The notes below the pieces were generated by a model, which was given only the letters and a program-made list of their open reading frames with translations, was not told where the DNA came from and did not search any database. From the NCBI GenBank assembly GCA_961205875.1, contig OY540822.1, positions 5,706,501 to 5,770,500 on the forward strand: a stretch of 64,000 bases of DNA, given 5' to 3'. Numbering within the stretch: position 1 is the stretch's first letter; every line of letters starts with the position of its first letter. Positions 42,201 to 53,500 of this stretch are shown here, piece after piece. The stretch is from Sialis fuliginosa. Taxonomy: Eukaryota; Arthropoda; Insecta; Megaloptera; Sialidae. Both the position numbers and the translations under genes were made by a program.

Positions 42201-43167
42201 ATTCATCATTGTTAACAATATGGTCAGAACACCCACTGTCTAGTAACCATTCTACTTTACCATCACAACTATTGACTAATAATTCGTTTGATTCGGATTT
42301 AACCTCGACTTCCGTACAAAAACTGCTTGCGTTACCATCTTCATTTCGTTGACTTTGATGATTCTGTTGCCAACCGCCACCACGACGATGTTGACTTGAG
42401 CCTCGACTACCTCGACTGCTACTGTTGCCACGGTACTGCCAATTCTGTTGACGCCCGCCTCCTCGCTGCTGCATGCCACCCCTAGGCTTCCAAAAATTTC
42501 CATCCGGCTTCGTACACTGATATTTGAAATGTCCATACTTGCCACACTTAAAACAAGTTTGATCTTGTTTTCTTTCTGTCTTGAATACACTTGTACTGCT
42601 TTTACTATTTTCTTCTTTTTCTTTCACTTCAATCATTTTAATTTTACTTTTCACATATTCAACAGTCTGGTCACCCTCTTTTAAAACATCAATTAAGTCC
42701 CCGACGTAACTCAACGAACTTGGGAGCATCTTTATCATGTAACTTAACTTTTCTTTTTCAGATACTTTTGCACCAGCACTCTTTAATTCATTTATTAATT
42801 TTTCAAATTCAGTAAAAAATGTAGCTGTGTCTTCAAAATCTCTTAACCTTAATCTCTCTAATTTATTTCTCACACATATTTGGAGTGCAGTTGATTCTTT
42901 TAAATACATTTCATCGAACTTTTTAATTATCTCATAGGCCGTTTCTTTTTCTTTAATAAACTGTAACTGATCATTTGAAATTCCACTGTATATTACATTT
43001 ATAGCTTTTAGATCTTTTTCACTCCACTCATTTTCTGTATCTTCAGTTGTTCTTGTTCGATTTACAACTATTTCACATTTCTTCAATTTTAAAATCATTA
43101 TTAATCTTTTCTTCCAACATTCATATTCTTTTCCATCAAACAATGGAATTCTTACTTCATCAGCCAT
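39256..43167 (-). CDS. Copia-type Gag-Pol polyprotein, 1303 aa
   Basis: A single frame encodes all copia functions in copia order. Gag comes first, with a CCHC knuckle CFKCGKYGHFKYQC at about residue 205. The protease has WLLDSGCSDHI near 308. The integrase has an HHCC zinc region (HRTLGHVNFNYLE...CAIC) and DDE core residues in HTDLNGP, LRCDNGKEY and LNGTAEKYN. The reverse transcriptase has KARLVVRGYQQ, QMDVETAFLNG and an LFVDDLLI active site near 989. RNase H has CYVDADWAGD, SSTSAEYVALSE and YEDNSGAI. The length is typical of insect copia elements. Integrase before reverse transcriptase separates it from gypsy elements. The start ATG lies 86 nt after the 5' LTR. Confidence 0.96.
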   Translation of the reverse strand: MADEVRIPLFDGKEYECWKKRLIMILKLKKCEIVVNRTRTTEDTENEWSEKDLKAINVIYSGISNDQLQFIKEKETAYEIIKKFDEMYLKESTALQICVRNKLERLRLRDFEDTATFFTEFEKLINELKSAGAKVSEKEKLSYMIKMLPSSLSYVGDLIDVLKEGDQTVEYVKSKIKMIEVKEKEENSKSSTSVFKTERKQDQTCFKCGKYGHFKYQCTKPDGNFWKPRGGMQQRGGGRQQNWQYRGNSSSRGSRGSSQHRRGGGWQQNHQSQRNEDGNASSFCTEVEVKSESNELLVNSCDGKVEWLLDSGCSDHIVNNDEYFYESIVLKIPVSVKIADGRILKATKIGNILHEFNVYGQMVKNKMSNVFYVKEMDKNLISFGKVTSKNKIVSMGNTSKIYNTDGNIIAIAFKNNDVFRMTSTIIKTEVNVTIKSNMTEKEKLHRTLGHVNFNYLETMCNKQILEGLPKELESDYFKCAICLENKMHNLPFKNERTRAKEILEIVHTDLNGPHYTTGLNGEKYFLTFIDDFSKVAQVHVIKFKSEVYNCFVNYVNLIENKTGKKIKKLRCDNGKEYINNEIYKFVGEKGIYIEPCPPYVHELNGTAEKYNRDIMDMSRCLLAEAKVHKRFWPEIVKTATYLKNRILTNTIIKNKTPYEIMFGEKPGIEHLRLYGSRVFVRVPEQKRNSKWDRKADLGVLLGYENVGYRVLINNKIVVARHVDIIEEGTSCIGLDSEKDLENVNKIRINENESQDDSDINRENNQDTELRRSSREKRKPAKLKDDNFVYNNIVYVNYVNASNPISYTEAMNCENPENWKEAMNKEISCLIKNKTWVSVERPNDKKILDLKWVYTIKANDIYKARLVVRGYQQNELIDDIYSPVARMQTLKILLSYCCNNGLIIMQMDVETAFLNGKVKSEVYVKQPQGFEDGTNRVLKLDKALYGLRESPRAWYECFDDYLRNLNFKRSINDNCLYVLNEEGNNVYLILFVDDLLICCKDEEKLNNIKSLLLKRFQMKDLGNIKTYLGINISYDCTNGKMTLDQENYIVSLEKKYELENCKLYATPMEQNLKLLPAKLVSDEIKYRNLIGALLYISSGTRPDISFCVNYLSRFQNCYDNTHYKYALRVLKYLMLTRDLKLTYYRNKDAEILSCYVDADWAGDVTDRKSTTGYVIKMYENVIFWKSKKQNSVTKSSTSAEYVALSECVSELKIVRDILSDFNIGVSAPVKIYEDNSGAISIAKHGNFTKNSKYIETHYHFVNENYMNKIIEVVKVNSEENVADILTKSLGTVKFEKFRKALCIL

Positions 43168-43238
43168 TTTTGAATATTCTTGGAACTTATAATCTCACTT
43201 TACTTTTCTTTACATTAAATTTTATTTTCACCCAAACC

Positions 43239-43252
43239 ACGAATTGCTACCA
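43239..43252 (-). promoter_or_regulatory. Copia primer binding site (tRNA-iMet 3' end type)
   Basis: Directly after the 5' LTR the minus strand reads TGGTAGCAATTCG. The first eight bases complement a tRNA ending TGCTACCA, which fits insect initiator methionine tRNA. Confidence 0.55.
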
Positions 43253-43436
43253 TGTGAATTTCAGAGGATCTTGTGGAGAAATAATACAGACTTTGTGAAA
43301 ATAATATGTATTCTATTACGTTAAATTATACTTTTTATTACAAACACGTTTTCATCTTAACGGCCATACTTAGTTCCTTCTTGTTGTGTTAGATGTCGTG
43401 CAGTACAAATTTACTATACGCACTACCAACCCAACA
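43253..43436 (-). repeat. 5' LTR of the copia element
   Basis: 184 bp, same length and sequence as the copy at 39047-39230. On the minus strand it should carry the promoter. The GGTTT duplication lies outside. Confidence 0.92.
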
Positions 43437-43510
43437 GGTTTTTTCGGTTCGATACATGCTAACTTATACGTTTTGGGTATTCGCTCTTATATTCTTGGGT
43501 CACTCACTAA

Positions 43511-43799
43511 TAGGGTAACCAGATTTTAGTTTTGGTAAACCCTGAGATGTAAATGAAGACCTCTTTTTTATTTTATTTTATCTTTTTTATTTTTATTTAA
43601 TTCTTTTTATTTTTATTTTCATAAAAATTTTTACCATAATCTGCACTTTTGTGTCCCCTGCTTTATTTTTGATGACCTTTTTTTTTGTCGTTATCATTTT
43701 TTTGCAAAACCCGGAAAAATTGCACCCAAACCCGGAGCCCGGAGATCCAGTGTGTAAACCCTGAGACTCCGGGTTAAAACCGGAGACCTGGTCACCCTA
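43511..43799. mobile_element. MITE, TAGGGTRACCAGATTTTAG family, copy 2
   Basis: The left end is TAGGGTAACCAGATTTTAG and the right end CCTGGTCACCCTA. The flanks CTCACTAA (43503-43510) and CTTACTAA (43800-43807) match at seven of eight positions, as for a hAT-type insertion. It is nested in the hAT-like repeat beside the copia. Confidence 0.65.
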
Positions 43800-44399
43800 C
43801 TTACTAATCAACTATTCACTACCATCCATACTAAGTATTAATTAATTTATTATTTTAATTAATTAAAAATGAAAACATACACTTAAATAAAAACAATTAT
43901 ATGCCAATGCCTCATTTTAAAATTCGTTACAAGCTTCAATAGAATTATTTAAAAAATATATTTGCAATAATCACTTATTTTAATTAATTATATTAATATA
44001 CAGTAATTTACATTATACATACATATATTCAAGATTATACAAAATAAAAAAATAAAAATTATGAGATATCTATATTTATATCAAGTTTAGCAACATATTT
44101 CAATTTTATTAAAATTCGTGAAATCAAATTTTTATTTGACTGATCTAACTGCATTAGTTTGTAGTTTTGTAGAAAATATATCTGTTATATATGATATAAT
44201 ACCCTCATAGAAAAATTAGGATGCGGATACAAATTAAAAAAATTAATTAATCACTCGGAGCTGAACCGAAAAAACCGGAAAAACCGTTCTTCGGAACGAA
44301 AACCGGAACTGAACCGATATAATTTTTTTTACTCGAACCGAAATGAAAACCGAAACGAAAAAAATTACGGTTCGAAACCCTGATTATTAATTTATTTTG

Positions 44400-46935
44400 T
44401 TTTATTTCCTCGCAATATCGAGATACGAGAAGCTTTCGACAAAATATTCTATTTCTGATTGTTTTAGAATGAGATAAAAAAATTTCTCCGATTTCAAAAT
44501 TTTAAATTGATCTTTCCATTTCACGTCAAGACAAACACTTTTCGTTCCGTATCTGCCTGTCCGTCCGTGTGTGTGTCTGTCCTCTGAATCCTTGTCACAC
44601 CCATAACTCATGAACCAGTGAACGGATATTAATAAAACTTGGTTGGATGGTTGGATCTGGCTTATGGTCGGTCCCATTTTAAAATCATGAAAATCGTGTG
44701 TAAGGGAGAGGGGTGACATCCCTAAATATTTATTTTCCAAGACATCTCAAGAACGACACATGTTAATTTTATAGAATGTTTTTTGTAGAGCATTAAATTT
44801 CCTATAATATGGGTCTACAACGTTTGTTGTAAAATATTCCCTTAAAAATATTTATCTTAATTTATTTTAAAAAATCGTGTTTTGTTTTTCTAAATTAATA
44901 TTTGCTTGGACATATGTCATTTTGATGTTTGAAACGTTTTAAAAGTCATTTTGACATTTGCATAACTTTAGATTTAGTTTGAAATTGTCAAAAAATTAAA
45001 AATATACGAAAAAATAATCAGGTGCGTCTTAAGAAAAATTTCGAACTAATATTTTTTAGTAATATGTATATTTAGTATATGTCCATTTCAAATAATGATT
45101 TATTATTACAAATTTTGCTTTTGTTATCTAATTTCTTATACTTATTATGGTTATTTACAATGATTATGTATATTTTAAATCTAATATGTATCTACAATTT
45201 ATATTAGATGTGTATTTTCATTATTTTATACATTTTAACAATTAAATATTAATATATTATTTTTTGCTATTACATTTTACGTTTTTCGCATCATAAATAA
45301 TGACATTAAAATTTATATTTTTTGCAATAATTTGCGTTTCTTGTAGTATAAATATAAGCAATAAAATTATTACCTTTGCAAAAACATGCGTAAATCTTAA
45401 GCCACATATGTAGGTATACATTTTTAACAAAATATAAAAATTTCAAATTCCTTTTTAGAGTCATTAGGCATTATAATGGCTAATTAAAAATTTTCAAATT
45501 TTTAAATTCATTTAAAAAGCTGCAATGGCTACCACTGGACTTTCTTTGCCGTTTTTTGGCGACTACAGATCGGCACACAGCCATCAAGTCGAAAATAGGC
45601 AGAATGGATTCAGAGAAGGTTAAAATGGATATTGCCATCGAAATCCGAAATTGAAAAAAATTGGTTTAACAATACTAACTTCCAAGGATATAGCCGGGTA
45701 ACCATGCAAAAAGTGCCCCCAAAGGGAATCAAACGTCGAGTTAGCCGTTCAAAAGCATACGGTCAAAAAACATTTCTCTCAAAATGTTGAACTGTTAGCC
45801 GCCATATTGGATGAATTAGGAGGTGAAACGTGCATTTTCGTTTTATGTTTTTTCTGAGTTTCTATTATAAAAAAAAATCTGAAAAAAATCATATAACTAC
45901 TTTCGATCATTGTCAGCGTGCATGATTTTTTTGAAAAAAATTTGGCGGTAAAAAAAGCCCGTCAATTACAAAAACAGTAAACCTTACTCTTATAGCGGCC
46001 ATAACTAGTGTCAGTACCTTATCTAGTTTTATATCAAGACATTGGCGCGTCATTAACACTGACTTTTGTATTAATAATTCATTATAAATTGTCATTTTGG
46101 GTTTTATTTGATAAATAATATTATCACGTTCAAAATTCGAGCAACTCACGCGACTATTCGCCCCAAAATTATTCTTTTATTTGTTAACCTCAAAGATTAA
46201 ACCAACACAGTAAAACAGAAACATTTAAACACTATCATTTTTTTCAATCCTGTAAAAATTTGTATTTTTCTTATTATTAGTTTTATATTTTTAAAATAAT
46301 TAAATTTTGAGAATTTTGATTTTAAAATGATAATAAAAATAAATAAAACATAAAATACTTGAATTTGATTGGTCAACAGCCAGAAATAAAGGTGACAACG
46401 TCGCATAAATGTCGAAGGCAAATTGACGTTCGAAATTCATCTCGATCGAACTCAAGAATACGCATTTTAAGTATCGTGCGATTCGACTTTTTAAATCTCG
46501 AACGAAAATCTCGAATTCTAAATTATCTCGAGTGAACTCGAGAATAAGGGCCCAGAGCATGAACACGTCCATAAAATCGCACCAGAAAAAGATAAATTAA
46601 TGATTTTTTGTATTGTTTGGTGTCACGGTGGATTATTAAAAGAATAATCCAAGTAGATAAGTTTAAACATCGAGTGGTCCGGAGAAGCATTTGAAAGTTG
46701 AAAAATCGTCAGTTTTTCTTTGTTATTTTTGATTATTTTTTTTCAATTATTGAAATAATTTTTTCTCATGTATTTTGATGTATGAAAGTAGATACTGCAA
46801 GAAAAAATTGAATATCCAAATTAAAAAAAAAGTAATATTAAAATAAGACTTGAATGAATAATATTTAACGAGACAAATATGACCCAAACAGACAGACATA
46901 CAACCGCCATACAAAAAACTATTTTAAAATTGGCA
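44400..46935. other. Intergenic stretch with repeat-like text, no gene
   Basis: At 44520-44720 and 45530-45800 there are phrases common in dispersed insect repeats (CCGTCCGTGTGTGTGTCTGT; CAAGGATATAGCCGGGTAAC). A patch at 46440-46560 repeats ATCTCGA-type words. No ORF has recognisable similarity. Confidence 0.4.
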
Positions 46936-46938
46936 CAA

Positions 46939-47012
46939 CCATAGACATAGAGAATGGACAGTGCATTCTGTATTAACACAATGGTGTAACATCTGTTCAA
47001 AAAGTGAGAGCA
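46939..47012. repeat. Single end of the ACATAGANAATGGAC MITE family
   Basis: CCATAGACATAGAGAATGGAC followed by GTGCATTCTGTATTAACACA matches the left end of the element at 2165 almost exactly. No matching right end was found nearby. Confidence 0.5.
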
Positions 47013-47468
47013 ACGTTAGTAAATACATACATTTTAGGTACCTTGGGTACCTTGAAGTTTTATAAATACAAAAATTTAAATCAAAATATGCCCAATTAAA
47101 AAAAGAGAACAAAAGAGGACATTTCAATATAAAAAAAGAAAAATCCAAGCTAAAAAAGAGAACATGTTCTCTTTAAAAGAAACATTCTGGCAACCCTATC
47201 TATGGGCACAACAGAAATGTGACTTTATCTATGGCCTGTACAGCGTTTGAGAAACACTGGTATGTGCACATGTCGTCTACCGAATTTGTAGCGAACGATT
47301 GATGTGTTAAATCAGATATCTAATAATTGCAGTTAAACTTTCGCTGTTGTATTCTACTGATTGTGAGTTTATTACTTTTTGTTAGTTCTCAGTGAATCTG
47401 TAATTAGTCAAGAGTTGTAATTAAATTTATATTGTAAGAGTGAACCTCAAAATCGAAAGTATATAAAA

Positions 47469-47570
47469 ATGTTTCCCGTTAAACAAGAAGATATAAAAGA
47501 AGAAGTCGACCTTCTGGAAGATATTGTTGTTTATGATGAATTTTCAATATATTATAAACAAGAAATCCAG
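47469..47570 (+). CDS. Recombinase-like gene, coding exon 1
   Basis: An ATG at 47469 in the context AAAAATG opens 34 codons (MFPVKQEDIKEEVDLLED...) to a CAG|GTAATG donor in phase 0. The KQEDIKEE leader is of a kind common in C2H2 zinc-finger genes of this insect type. Confidence 0.7.
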
Positions 47571-50500
47571 GTAATGAAAAACATTGTTTATATTGAGTAA
47601 GATTTAGTTGTACATTAAATAAAGGTTGCGTTAGTAGATACATATCACAATGTTTGACATATGCCGCGCATGCGTAAATGTGAAAGTAAATAAAAACACA
47701 GCGGCTCCAAAACAATCATATTAAAAATATACTATTAAGAATATGAAAAATTTACATTTTCAGCGTTTCTAGCTCTCATATACATGTTGAAAATTCTATT
47801 TCAGTATTTGTCTATTATATTCAGATGTGTAAGTCTCATGTATTATCACAGAACAAGGTACATTAGTATATTTTGTGTGTATTATATAATTTGATCAGTA
47901 CCAATGAGAGTAAAGAGTGTACAATATTTTTATATAAGTAATTATTACATATTCAGTTGTTTTTTCAAAAACTTCAACATGGTAATTAAATTACTCATAA
48001 TGCCAATTATCATACGAAGATTTAATTATTCTGAAGGGGCCCCGGAGTACAGTAAAATTTAACCGTTTTTATTTATTTTGACAGTGATTAATAATAATTA
48101 AAGTGATCATAATAATATACTTGAAAAATAATAAACAGTACATTTCAGCGGGACATATATATACCCCAGTCCCCCTTCAAAACAATTAAGGGTCGATCCA
48201 GACTATCGTGCAAGTCCAAGTCCGGTCTCGGTCCGATCTCGCTCCAATCAAATATAAATATACAGTAAACAATGAAATCATTCACACTATAGGTATCGTG
48301 CCAGTCTCGGTCCAATCACGCTCCGATACTGTATTACTATACTGAATATTTGACTGGAGCGAGACTGGACCGAGACCGGCACGATAATCTGGATCGACCC
48401 TAAATCTTCATCTGATGCATAATTTTACAAAATAGTAACCTACTAGCACATCTGTAATTGCCGGAGATATAATAGACAAGTACCTTCTATTCTACTACAG
48501 CTGGTTTATTTTATTTATTTTTAATGTGGTAATTGTCGTTCTACAGGAAAACTTGGAAGTTAAAGAAGAAAATCTGACAGACACAAACATTAATAATAAG
48601 GAACAACAAAATGAAGATCTTAGTGAAGATACAAAATGCCGTGGTCAATATTTAACACATATTAATGAGCGACCTTTTAAATGCGACCAATGTGAATATA
48701 GCTGTACACTACAAAGTAATTTAAGTTCACATAAATTGACAGATTCTAATGAGCGACGTTTTAGATGCGAGCAGTGTGATTATAGTTCTAAACATAAAGG
48801 TAGTTTTTTTTTTAATTGTGACTAAAAATTTGATTTTGATTGAAATCGTTCCAAAAATTAAAATTTCAGAAATACAAATTTGAATATTTTTTACAAAATG
48901 TAAAATAATAAAAGTATTAGATTTTTTTTGAAATTGTTTGAAAAATATGAAAATAATAAATAGATCATTAACGTATAAAAAAAACTACAATGATCATTTT
49001 CTAATAAATATAAGATATAACAGTTTCTAAAAATGTATATTTATAAATAATAAAGTCAAGAGCGTCGCATAAAAAAATATTCAAAATTTATATTTTTTAT
49101 TCATAACGTAAAAAAATTGATTTTGATTGAAATTGAACAAAAATTAAAAACTTCAGAAATGTATAAAAATAATAATAAGTCAAAAAATTTACATTAACCA
49201 TATCTTATACACTTTTATACAAAAATAGTTTTTATTCATTCTATTGTTGTGAAATTGATGTAATTTTCCCAAAAAATTTATATTTAATAAAAATTAAGTC
49301 GGGTGTGGTCTTAAAAAAATTTATATTGCTATTTTCTCATAAGATTGTATAAACAACGAATAAAAACGTAATAAAATAATTGAACCTAATAAATAACATC
49401 AAATATGCTTCTACGGATTCTTTGATTATGAAAAACACAAAAAATTGTAAATTGATGTTGTTTAATATTTTATAATATTAAAAATAACGGTAAATGTATA
49501 ATATAATGTATACGAGGGTCGCAGTCGAAGCCTTAGACCCAAATACGTTTGAAAACGGTAAAAAAGATAAATGATTCACACTGCCAAACTCAAAAATTAA
49601 TTATCAGCATTTAAAACAATTATTTACAATTACTTTTTATGAAAATTTGAATAGACAAGAGTTAATTTTAATTATTTTTTAAATAATACCTATCAATATC
49701 TATCTAAATATGGCACGATTTGGGGTTGGGGCGCGTAGCGCCCAGGGGCAAAGCCCCTAGTATACATATTTTATTATTATTTTTTTTTTAGATGATCAAG
49801 ACGCTTTAGTTAAGCTTGAAAATGAATTTAAACAAAATGAAAATTTGATAAAACACCAAAGTTACTCTCTACTCAACTTACCAATTAAAAAAAAGAGTTT
49901 TCAGAAAAACAATGCCGGTGTTCCAGATCCTACTGGTAAAATTAATTATTGTTTGTTTCATCATATGTATATGATAATTACAAAAAAAAACTTATCAGCT
50001 CTATTTAATAGTATTACTAATACAATTTCTAGTAAAAACCTACCATGGATGCTACAGGACTCTATTATATGCAATATCGAAAATAAACAGTTCATAATAA
50101 ATGAAATATTGAACTTTGACACAGTCTTGTATATACAAAAAAGCAAGGTTAGTATATGTATAGGTTGCCTCATAACTTTTTGACCAATCAGCGGCTGCGT
50201 GGGATGACGTCACTCTGAGGAACTTTTCAAACGTTGTTTCATATATTAAGTTGTTTTCAAATTATTTAGAATTTTTGGATATTTGTATTTAAAAAAAGTA
50301 AATATTATTGTTTATTACAGAAGCACAAATTATTACATATAATATTTCTTCATAAAAATTTAAAAATGATGCTAGAAATCAATGCTTAAAGAAAATACAT
50401 TTGTTGGTTACATATAAAAAAACACTTGTTTAAAACTATAATTTATAATAATAAAATAATAAAAATTTAGATTTAAAACTCAGTACACTATCAATATCAA

Positions 50501-53500
50501 ATGGAAATATTTAAAAACAACTTACAATAAATCAGCTTAACTAAAATAAAGAGTAAATATAGTTTGACAGCCATTTATAATGTCAAAGAGTTCCTCACGA
50601 TGACGCAATCTCCCATCTCATGCCACTCCCCGCACAGAGTTATGAGGCAACCTTGTACTTTACTAACCTTGCAAAAAGGTCATTTTGTTTAACTTATAAA
50701 AGATATAAAATAAATAAACGGGACATACGTCAAAGAAAATACCATTCTCCACAACTTTGATTTTAAATATTTATTTGTATTATGAATCGTTTGCAAAAAA
50801 AAAATACAAGATAAAAATCTAAGGGCCCGCTGGACCCATACACCTCTGTTCTAAAAAAAAATTGGTTGATACTGAAAATCGATAACATTTATTAATAATT
50901 AATAGTTTATAAAATTGTATATCTCTTATCACAATGGGTTCTCAGAATATTAAATAAAATCTAATATTAAGTATAACCTTTGAGGGGCTGTAGCTCCCTC
51001 GTGAAGAATTTCCGGGTATACATATTATTACGTTCATAACAAAATTTTTGCTTAGTTAACTTGCTCGGTCAACTGTAGTGCTGAATCACTCTGTATATAG
51101 CCGGATAAGAAAGTCAAAACTGTTAAAGACATGAAATCATATTACGTATTCTGCCTTGGGAACCACGGGACTTTCTTATACGTAATCCAAACAGTGAATA
51201 GTATTTGTGATTCTTATTTTATTAAAACATTTCTGACAAACTAACAAGATAGAATAAAATGAATAATATAGGTAATATTATTCTCTACATTACATAACAA
51301 ATGATTTTTTTTTAACGTAATAACTGAAAACGGATGTTTACTCTTGTAAATTTTTGAATTTTCGAATTATTTTTGAAATAAGAAAAAAATGTTTTAGATA
51401 AAAAATGTCGAGTATGTTATTATCTATAATTTATTCCCCATACATTTTTTTCCAACATTTATGATTTAGCCAGAAAGAATTTTTTTATGTAATTATTTAG
51501 ACTCACACACACTATTCACTCTCAGTATTACGTATAAGAAAGTCCCATGGTACCTATGGTAAACACGCACACTGTTCAATCTCTGTAATACGTATAAGAA
51601 AGTCCCATGACACTCATGGTAGATATTTCTCCTCTGTTATGGACCATTTGAATTATAATAAAAATTTTTTTTTCAAAAATTCGTTTTTACGAAAAAATGA
51701 ATAGAACATAAATGATAGATTTTGATATTACCTACAGTTTTTAACTTGACCATTTTTCTCTATTTCGCACTGTTTCAGAGTAATTCGAAAAATTCAAAAA
51801 TCAACATAGGTTAGGTTGAAAGATCGTTTTCAAAAATAGGACGTTTTCTTCCCAGACAAAAATTAATCTTAAATATAAAATTTTGTCGTATTTGACTTAC
51901 AGCGCTTACAGACAGACGGACACACAGACATCATAGCGAAAATAGTCAAAATGGATTATTCCATCAAAATCTGGATTTCGAAAAAAATCGGCTTCACTAT
52001 ACTTACTTATACTACTTGTATATTTCATATATATGGGTATAAAAAAGTAAAAAGTAATGAGTTTAAACAAGAACGATAAGTTTTCTTGTAATTATCATTA
52101 AAAAAATATAAATTATGTATAATTTAGTATTCACTCGAATCTACAATAATCTTATTTTTAAATTACAGGTTTTTCCACTCCAACCAGCAATAACTCAGCT
52201 ACTCCAGATTGGCAAATATCAAATATTTCAGCTCAAACCTCATCTAATAATTCAATATTTTCATCTAATATAACACCAGTGAGTAGTGATCCTCCCAGTG
52301 ATTTTACAGATGAATTAAAATTACTAGGGCCGAATTGGCCTGATACAATTATTGAAGAAACACCTGAGAATATCGTCATCAGTAGTAATGAAAATTGTAA
52401 ATCTAGAACTATTTCAACCGAAGACATACGCCCAAAGTCTGAAATCTTTTTTGAACATCATTCATTCAAGATGGTTGATAACAATAAAATCGTGATTGAT
52501 AAAATTCAGATGAATGAAATGGATTTAACATATGAATCAAAGAATATAATTCACACTGATACATCTAGCATGTTATTTGAGGAGTCTTCAATAAAAGAAA
52601 ATTCTTCATCGTTTGATAATGCCTGCTCACTTGATGTACGTACACTCTTAATTCCAAGGTCCAAAACAAATGAGTCAAAAAAACATTTTTGTCCATACTG
52701 CAAGAAGATGCAAAGCAAATTTTCAAGACACCTTCAGTTGAAACACAAGGATGAAGAGAAAGTTAAAAAATTCATTTATTTACCTCCCAACAATGACAAA
52801 CGTCGTAAAATTATTGCTGAGTTACGTAACGACGGAGATACTCTTCATAACACGAAGCCTGAGTTTAACACTGGCAGTTTAATCCTACCACGACGGATGC
52901 AGGCAAGATCAAATTATTCAGGAGAAGATTTTGGCCCTTGCAAACATTGTGGAGTGTATTTAACTAATACAACAAGTCGAATTCACGTTGCAAAATGCGA
53001 TCCATCTCATAAAAAAGGAGCTCGTGATATTCGTAGTGGAAGTAGACGAAAGGCTGGATATATTCATACTTGTGCCGTTTCAAAATTACGCCGTGACATT
53101 TTTCCAATTTTAAGAGACGATAATATTGTGAGATGCATCAAATACGATGAACTTATCATACAGTATGGCAACAAATTATGTGAAAAATACACACTAGCCC
53201 ATCAATACGATACGATCAGAGCTCAACTTCGTTTACTAGGACGTTTAAAACTAGAAATTATGCAAATTGATGTCAATATCCGGGAGTTTAAAGAAATTTA
53301 TAAACCACAGAATTTTGACAATGTCATTATTGGTTTGAGAAGAACAGCTCACTGGAATGAAAATATTATGTGGTTTGAAACACCAGCTGTTGCTCAAAAT
53401 CTTACAACCCTTATAAAAAAATGTGGATATAAGTTTAGGAATGAATGTATCAAGAATCAAGATGAGGAATCTAAGCGTTCTGTGGAGAATTTTTTATTAC

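Larger units (their letters stand above)
39047..43436 (-). mobile_element. Complete copia-type LTR retrotransposon, apparently intact
   Basis: The element spans 4390 bp with 184-bp LTRs that begin TGTTGGG and end TTCACA on the minus strand. It is flanked by the 5-bp duplication GGTTT (39042-39046 and 43437-43441). One polyprotein frame fills the interior. The primer site and polypurine tract are where expected. The LTRs look identical and no stop interrupts the frame, so the insertion is very recent and could be active. Confidence 0.93.
38951..44382. mobile_element. hAT-like repeat split by a copia insertion
   Basis: The left end CAGGGCTTCGAACCGAAA (38951) and the right end TTTCGGTT-type sequence ending CGGTTCGAAACCCTG (44382) are inverted repeats. 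The flanking text is rich in GAAAACCGGAACCGAAACG. The copia provirus (39047-43436) lies inside. Removing it leaves about 1.04 kb. No 8-bp duplication was convincing, so hAT is a guess from the CAGGG ends. Confidence 0.4.

Noticed and set aside
42276..42684. Frames overlapping the copia gag in other phases
   Set aside because: The nucleocapsid region is Gly/Arg/Gln-rich and produces open alternative frames. All copia motifs are in one frame.
49936..50183. Extension of exon 3 of the recombinase-like gene to the end of its open frame
   Set aside because: The donor at 49936 gives the phase needed to join exon 4, and the extension runs into a MITE end.
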